The translations under genes were made by a program, and so were the position numbers. Shown piece after piece: positions 60,781 through 64,000 of a DNA stretch of 64,000 nt. Under the pieces are notes generated by a model. It was not told where the DNA came from, searched no databases, and saw nothing but the letters and a program-made list of their open reading frames with translations. Position 1 is the first letter of the stretch; every line of letters starts with the position of its first letter. Origin of the DNA: a virus; the IMG/VR virus record IMGVR_UViG_3300033153_008183, positions 1 through 64,000 of that record. One strand, written 5' to 3'.

Positions 60781-60814
60781 TTATGCATTTTTTTCATATT
60801 ACACTGATAGTATA
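60781..60814 (+). repeat. 34-bp element, copy 2
   Basis: Ends in ACTGATAGTATA followed by AT, so the core here reads as TATAAT (60811-60816), a consensus -10. Less conserved upstream half than copies 1 and 3. Confidence 0.6.
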
Positions 60815-60860
60815 ATGTACAAAAAAACAATTTAAACTTATAAAAAATAATTAAAAAATA

Positions 60861-60894
60861 TCATGTAAATAATTCATTTTACACTGATAGTATA
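60861..60894 (+). repeat. 34-bp element, copy 3
   Basis: Contains the AATAATTCATTTTA block and the core ACTGATAGTATA. 80 bases after copy 2. Upstream of the small-gene operon at 61,055. Confidence 0.6.
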
Positions 60895-60967
60895 CATGTA
60901 ATTAAACAAGTAAAAAATATATTAAATATTGTAAATCATGCACTTATTGTAAACAATTTGATCCTGA

Positions 60968-61003
60968 CCCCTTCCCCTATATAGGAACATATTAGGGGAG
61001 GGG
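60968..61003 (+). other. G+C-rich hairpin upstream of the early small-gene operon
   Basis: CCCCTTCCCCTA pairs with TAGGGGAGGGG (one bulge), 13-base loop, followed by a weak T-tract. It is 50 bases before the ATG at 61,055. It could act as an attenuator or terminator of transcripts from the 34-bp elements, or stabilise the leader. Confidence 0.5.
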
Positions 61004-61054
61004 TGGTGGTTGTTTTACCCGAGAATTTCGATTTGATTTATCCTGGAGGATATT

Positions 61055-61174
61055 ATGAAAAGAAAAGACAGATCAAAAGCCCAGTCTGTAAAAAGACTTC
61101 AGAGATCCATACGAAAGTTTGGTATGACTGATAATAAAGTATCAGCTCTGAAAGATCTCAAACATTCTGTATAA
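61055..61174 (+). CDS. Small basic protein
   Basis: A 39-residue basic protein (MKRKDRSKAQSVKRLQRSIR...), with CTGGAGGA four bases upstream of ATG. The composition suggests nucleic-acid binding or ribosome association. Unknown. Confidence 0.6.
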   Translation: MKRKDRSKAQSVKRLQRSIRKFGMTDNKVSALKDLKHSV

Positions 61175-61182
61175 ATGTTTGG

Positions 61183-61228
61183 ACGGACAGTTTACGACTG
61201 TCTGTTTGATTATTTATTGGAGGATCGT
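61183..61228 (+). promoter_or_regulatory. Hairpin leader element 3 (partial match)
   Basis: ACGGACAG / CTGTCTGT (61183-61205) with a 7-base loop is followed by TGATTATTTA (61207-61216) and GGAGGA, echoing leader elements 1 and 2 but lacking their upstream block. It supports starting the next gene at 61229. Confidence 0.45.
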
Positions 61229-61507
61229 ATGGAATACGGTGATTTGAACAGCATTTTACTTGAGGGTAAGGTGGTTGAAACCCATGAAAAAGATTTTGTA
61301 ATCCAGTCTTTCAGGAATGCAGAAGATGAGGCTGGTGAAACTATTAAAATTGAAAATCGATTTCAGATTATGACTCCATTCGGTAGAAAGTACACCCTTG
61401 AAAAAGGTATGAATGTACGTATTGTCGGACGGCTGCAAGGTGAAGAATATGCTGAAAGAATCACTATTATGCCTGATGCAATAGAGATTATGAGGAGTGA
61501 ACCATGA
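61229..61507 (+). CDS. OB-fold/SSB-like protein
   Basis: A 92-residue protein; ATG 61229 follows GGAGGA with four bases, and the earlier in-frame ATG at 61175 would overlap the hairpin. Pattern LNSILLEGKVVET...FQIMTPFG...LEKGMNVRIVGRLQGEEYAERITI matches a short SSB-type OB fold (ssDNA or RNA binding). Distinct from the gp32-like SSB at 10445. Overlaps the next start (ATGA). Confidence 0.55.
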   Translation: MEYGDLNSILLEGKVVETHEKDFVIQSFRNAEDEAGETIKIENRFQIMTPFGRKYTLEKGMNVRIVGRLQGEEYAERITIMPDAIEIMRSEP

Positions 61508-61896
61508 AAGGTATAAGAATCTCCGAATATGAAAAGAGAGAATTTGAAGGATCGGATGCGGATCTTGAAACTTCCCTCTTTGAATATGGATTGATATGGA
61601 AGAAATTCAAGAGAGCTGTGAAAAAGTATCCATGCGTGAAAGGTGAGTATTTTTTTGTTGCTTATGATGGCCCGGAAGATGGTAAGAATGGACGATGGAC
61701 TACAGGGTGGATTGATCCTAATAGATATCCCATAGAAGAGGAATTTGACTGGGTTGACTGGACAGAATTTTTAGACTGTCAAGGTCAGACCATGGAAGAA
61801 TTTAAATCAATGGATTTTGGTATGCAAGTTTACATGCTGACTAATTATTATGGTGCTGATAATACCATAGGTTCAACAGGATGGTGGGAGACATGA
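61504..61896 (+). CDS. Hypothetical protein
   Basis: A 130-residue acidic protein rich in aromatic residues; a few phrases (YFFVAYDGPEDGKNGRWTTGWID, WVDWTEFL) recall small DUF551-like phage proteins, but I cannot assign it. Overlaps the OB-fold gene by ATGA and the next by ATGA. Confidence 0.65.
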   Translation: MKGIRISEYEKREFEGSDADLETSLFEYGLIWKKFKRAVKKYPCVKGEYFFVAYDGPEDGKNGRWTTGWIDPNRYPIEEEFDWVDWTEFLDCQGQTMEEFKSMDFGMQVYMLTNYYGADNTIGSTGWWET

Positions 61897-62399
61897 TGAT
61901 TAAATGTGATATAAAGGAAGATCGCATGGGCAATATTACTGTCTATCCGGTTGCAAAACGACACAATTATCCTTCCTTGTTTTTCCAGGAAGGATCGCAT
62001 TATGAATTTTTGGAATCTCTTTCAAAATATGTTCAAGAAGCTATAAATGAAGGGTACACTGTTAAAATATTATTATCTGATGAATACTTCATGGATAGAG
62101 ATTTTGAAGATTATCTTACAGAAATTCTCCCTCATGGATCTGGTATAGACTGTGACTGGGAATTTTCTGAACAGAAAGATGGTAAATTAGTCTGTAAGAA
62201 TTCATATCATGCAATGGATGAATGGGGTGGTTATATTGGATTCATAGATTTTTCCATACGATTTCACCGGAAAAATCCTACAGATTTTATATTGCAGTTT
62301 CATACAAATAAGGCCGGTTATCGGCAAATTGAAAGAACTGATCTCCGTAGTTATTTGGATGATATATTTTATTATGCATTGGAGAAATTTGAAGCATAG
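61893..62399 (+). CDS. Hypothetical protein
   Basis: A 168-residue acidic mixed alpha/beta protein. ATG 61893 overlaps the preceding stop; an ATG at 61881 is the alternative. No motif recognised. Part of the small-gene operon. Confidence 0.65.
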   Translation: MMIKCDIKEDRMGNITVYPVAKRHNYPSLFFQEGSHYEFLESLSKYVQEAINEGYTVKILLSDEYFMDRDFEDYLTEILPHGSGIDCDWEFSEQKDGKLVCKNSYHAMDEWGGYIGFIDFSIRFHRKNPTDFILQFHTNKAGYRQIERTDLRSYLDDIFYYALEKFEA

Positions 62400-62407
62400 G
62401 TGGTGTT

Positions 62408-62842
62408 ATGAACAGAAAACAAGAATTACTTCATGAACTAATGGTCATGGAGAAAGAGAACCCCACAAAGAAGATAACAGCTCCTGGGGACGCTTTCCCC
62501 TTGTATGCTGAGTATTGTGACAAGAAGCAGGAACACTTCATGGTGACTACCCTTAATGGTGCACACGAACTGATTAAGACCCATGTTGTAAGTATTGGAC
62601 TGGTAAATCGGACTTTGGTACATCCACGGGAGATTTTCCGTCCAGCGATAGAAGATAATGCAGCAGCCATAATGATTTGTCATAATCATCCAAGCTCTAA
62701 TTTGGAACCATCTATTGAAGATAAAGAAATCACAACTCGATTAATAAAAGCTGGTATCATTATAGGAATAGAGATTTTAGATCATCTGATAGTTTCTACA
62801 AAAGGATATTACTCATTTCTTGAAGAAAATTTGTTGCATTAA
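62408..62842 (+). CDS. radC: RadC-family (JAB/MPN) protein
   Basis: A 144-residue protein consisting of the RadC JAB domain: E42-H43 region, then HNHPSSNLEPSIED with H92, H94 and D105, and AGIIIGIEILDHLIVS. It lacks the helix-hairpin-helix of full bacterial RadC. RadC proteins are common in phages and mobile elements; biochemical role is uncertain (the historic DNA repair role is disputed). Confidence 0.88.
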   Translation: MNRKQELLHELMVMEKENPTKKITAPGDAFPLYAEYCDKKQEHFMVTTLNGAHELIKTHVVSIGLVNRTLVHPREIFRPAIEDNAAAIMICHNHPSSNLEPSIEDKEITTRLIKAGIIIGIEILDHLIVSTKGYYSFLEENLLH

Positions 62843-62869
62843 TCATAAAATATGGAAAGGAATGAAATT

Positions 62870-63202
62870 ATGAGTGAAGAAGAATCTGTATGCATTATAG
62901 ACTTTGCAGGAAATTATAATCAATGTGGTGTCTGGTGTGATTATTTTCCAAAGCACAAAACTGTAAAATTTGGTGGTGCATGGTCTGACATACCTAATAT
63001 GCCGATAGATCATGAACCGGAACAAGATGAATGTTATGACTGGATTAAAAAACATAAAGAATTTGATTACAGTCAATTAGATAAACTGACTATAGCAATC
63101 ATTGTGGAAGATAATCCGAATGACCGAGATAAAGTCAGTAGATTACTTAAACAAGCATTGAAGGAGAAAATGGATGAGGCAGCAGAAAAAATCCAGGATT
63201 AA
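62870..63202 (+). CDS. Hypothetical acidic protein
   Basis: A 110-residue protein; ATG 62870 was chosen because AAAGGA lies upstream, rather than the in-frame ATG at 62852. Contains several cysteines (CIIDFAGNYNQCGVWC, DECYDW). No family recognised. Its 3' end overlaps the next gene by 29 bases. Confidence 0.6.
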   Translation: MSEEESVCIIDFAGNYNQCGVWCDYFPKHKTVKFGGAWSDIPNMPIDHEPEQDECYDWIKKHKEFDYSQLDKLTIAIIVEDNPNDRDKVSRLLKQALKEKMDEAAEKIQD

Positions 63203-63332
63203 AGTACTCAGAAAGAAACTTGCAGAAATTGAATCGGGGAAGTGGAGAGCTACCGATGAAGATAAAAAGAAATTGAAACAGGCTTTAATTGATGCTGAAT
63301 TGATTGAACCTGAAAAGGAGGAGAATTGTTGA
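63174..63332 (+). CDS. Small charged protein
   Basis: A 52-residue basic-to-acidic helical ORF (MRQQKKSRIKVLRKKLAEIE...), with SD AAGGAG seven bases upstream of the ATG. Overlaps the previous gene's end. Unknown. Confidence 0.55.
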   Translation: MRQQKKSRIKVLRKKLAEIESGKWRATDEDKKKLKQALIDAELIEPEKEENC

Positions 63333-63451
63333 AATAGAGAATAGTTATATTACCGGTTTTGAATAGTGATTGGGGGATGGTGGGTTATTCATCATGGAAT
63401 TTCAATCATCAAGACCGGCTGTGTAAATATTACTCTTGAAAGGAGTGAATT

Positions 63452-63655
63452 ATGACTGTAGAAGAAATCAAAAAAGCTGTAGATGAGGGAAAAACAGTTT
63501 ATTGGAGTAGTGAAATATATCCAGTAATTAAAGATAGAATAGGACAGTATCTTATCAATTGTACAATATCTACTATGTGCATTGGATTAACATGGTTGGA
63601 TGGTGTTACTTTAAATGGTACTGAAGATGAATTCTTTATTGCTTTGGAAAATTAA
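63452..63655 (+). CDS. Small conserved phage protein
   Basis: A 67-residue protein (VEEIKKAVDEGKTVYW...YPVIKD...CIGLTWLDGVTLNGTEDEFF). This phrase pattern recurs in small early proteins of unrelated phages; function unknown. SD GAAAGGAG upstream. Confidence 0.7.
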   Translation: MTVEEIKKAVDEGKTVYWSSEIYPVIKDRIGQYLINCTISTMCIGLTWLDGVTLNGTEDEFFIALEN

Positions 63656-63665
63656 AGGAGTTCAT

Positions 63666-64000
63666 ATGAGTGATATAAGTTTAGATGATTGTAGTCTGGA
63701 AAATTTAAAAGAGATATTGAGTTCAAAAATGAGAGAACTTAAAGCATCTCAGGATTATATTAATGGGATCACAGGTTTTGCTAATGAGGCTCATATCACT
63801 GTTATTCTTGAACGTGTTAAAAGACAGACAAAAGAATGTGAAGAAATTGTGCGTCACATAGAAAATAGAATGACTATTGAAAAACAGATACTAATTGGAA
63901 GTATTCAGAAAATAACAAAATCTATGGGTAAAAGATTGTCTCATGAAATATTGAAAACAAAATCCATAGAATCGTTGCGGTTATTTCAAATGGATCTTCT
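63666..64000 (+). CDS. Helical protein, 3' end outside the window
   Basis: Starts at ATG 63666 after AAAGGAG and stays open to the window end (at least 111 residues). Predicted long helices with coiled-coil character (EILSSKMRELKAS, RVKRQTKECEEIVRHIE). No family recognised. Confidence 0.65.
   Translation, partial: MSDISLDDCSLENLKEILSSKMRELKASQDYINGITGFANEAHITVILERVKRQTKECEEIVRHIENRMTIEKQILIGSIQKITKSMGKRLSHEILKTKSIESLRLFQMDL

Larger units (their letters stand above)
60000..61054. other. 1-kb AT-rich intergenic region
   Basis: No supported gene. It carries two strong terminators, three copies of a 34-bp element and two perfect DnaA boxes (all listed separately), plus long A/T tracts on both sides of the boxes. 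I read it as an origin and transcription-control region. Confidence 0.7.

Noticed and set aside
61175-61228. Longer start of the OB-fold gene at 61175
   Set aside because: It would begin right after a stop, with no SD, and would translate through the hairpin; GGAGGA before 61229 is decisive.
63378-63440. 20-codon ORF (MVGYSSWNFN...)
   Set aside because: G-run upstream could mimic an SD, but the ORF is too short and isolated to support.
1-64000. CRISPR arrays, tRNAs, IS elements, integrase
   Set aside because: No repeat-spacer pattern, cloverleaf or transposase/integrase motif was seen. Repeats in 56-61 kb are few and differently spaced.

Overview
The window is 64 kb of a low-GC tailed dsDNA phage genome with a contractile tail (myovirus morphology). 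Every recognisable gene is a phage gene: terminase, portal, a DUF2184-type major capsid protein, DUF3383-type sheath, DUF3277-type tube, tape measure, baseplate J and spike, plus a large phage-type replication and recombination set. No integrase, rRNA, tRNA, insertion sequence or CRISPR array was seen. The first and last genes run off the window, so this is part of a larger genome. Bacterial Shine-Dalgarno sites (AAGGAG/GGAGG) precede most starts and the standard code is used. Spanin-like lysis proteins and a signal peptide suggest a two-membrane (Gram-negative-type) host. The host cannot be named from the sequence.

Region 1 (1-17,185, + strand) is the DNA metabolism arm. It holds an M23 peptidase, dUTPase, a sliding-clamp-like protein, family A DNA polymerase with an N-terminal iron-sulphur uracil-DNA-glycosylase-like domain, two DNA methyltransferases, a DnaX-like clamp loader, a gp32-like single-stranded DNA-binding protein, a RecA-like recombinase, a RuvC-like resolvase and an SbcCD/Mre11-Rad50 system. 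The Rad50 subunit is split into two genes on either side of the nuclease. Many genes overlap by 1-4 bases (TAATG, TGATG, GTGA), which implies translational coupling.

Region 2 (17,208-56,887, - strand) is the late arm, transcribed from right to left. In order it runs terminase small and large subunits, portal, an HNH endonuclease, head morphogenesis protein, and a lysis cassette (coiled-coil membrane protein, L,D-transpeptidase-like enzyme, holin-like protein, two spanin-like proteins in overlapping frames). Next come a SPOUT-methyltransferase-like protein, large beta-rich or repetitive structural or adhesin genes (one of 1,610 residues with a signal peptide), capsid protease/scaffold, decoration protein, major capsid protein, connectors, sheath, tube, frameshifted tail chaperone, tape measure, baseplate, fibre and fibre assembly. 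A membrane protein lies at the far end. The two arms converge on a bidirectional terminator at about 17.2 kb.

Region 3 (56.9-61.05 kb) is a control region: 1.5 kb of AT-rich, repeat-rich DNA between divergent arms, three small + strand genes preceded by related hairpin leaders, then a second AT-rich kilobase. That kilobase has two perfect DnaA boxes, three copies of a 34-bp element and strong terminators. It is the best candidate for a replication origin and early control region. Region 4 (61,055-64,000, + strand) is a run of small early genes, including an OB-fold-like protein and a RadC-family protein.
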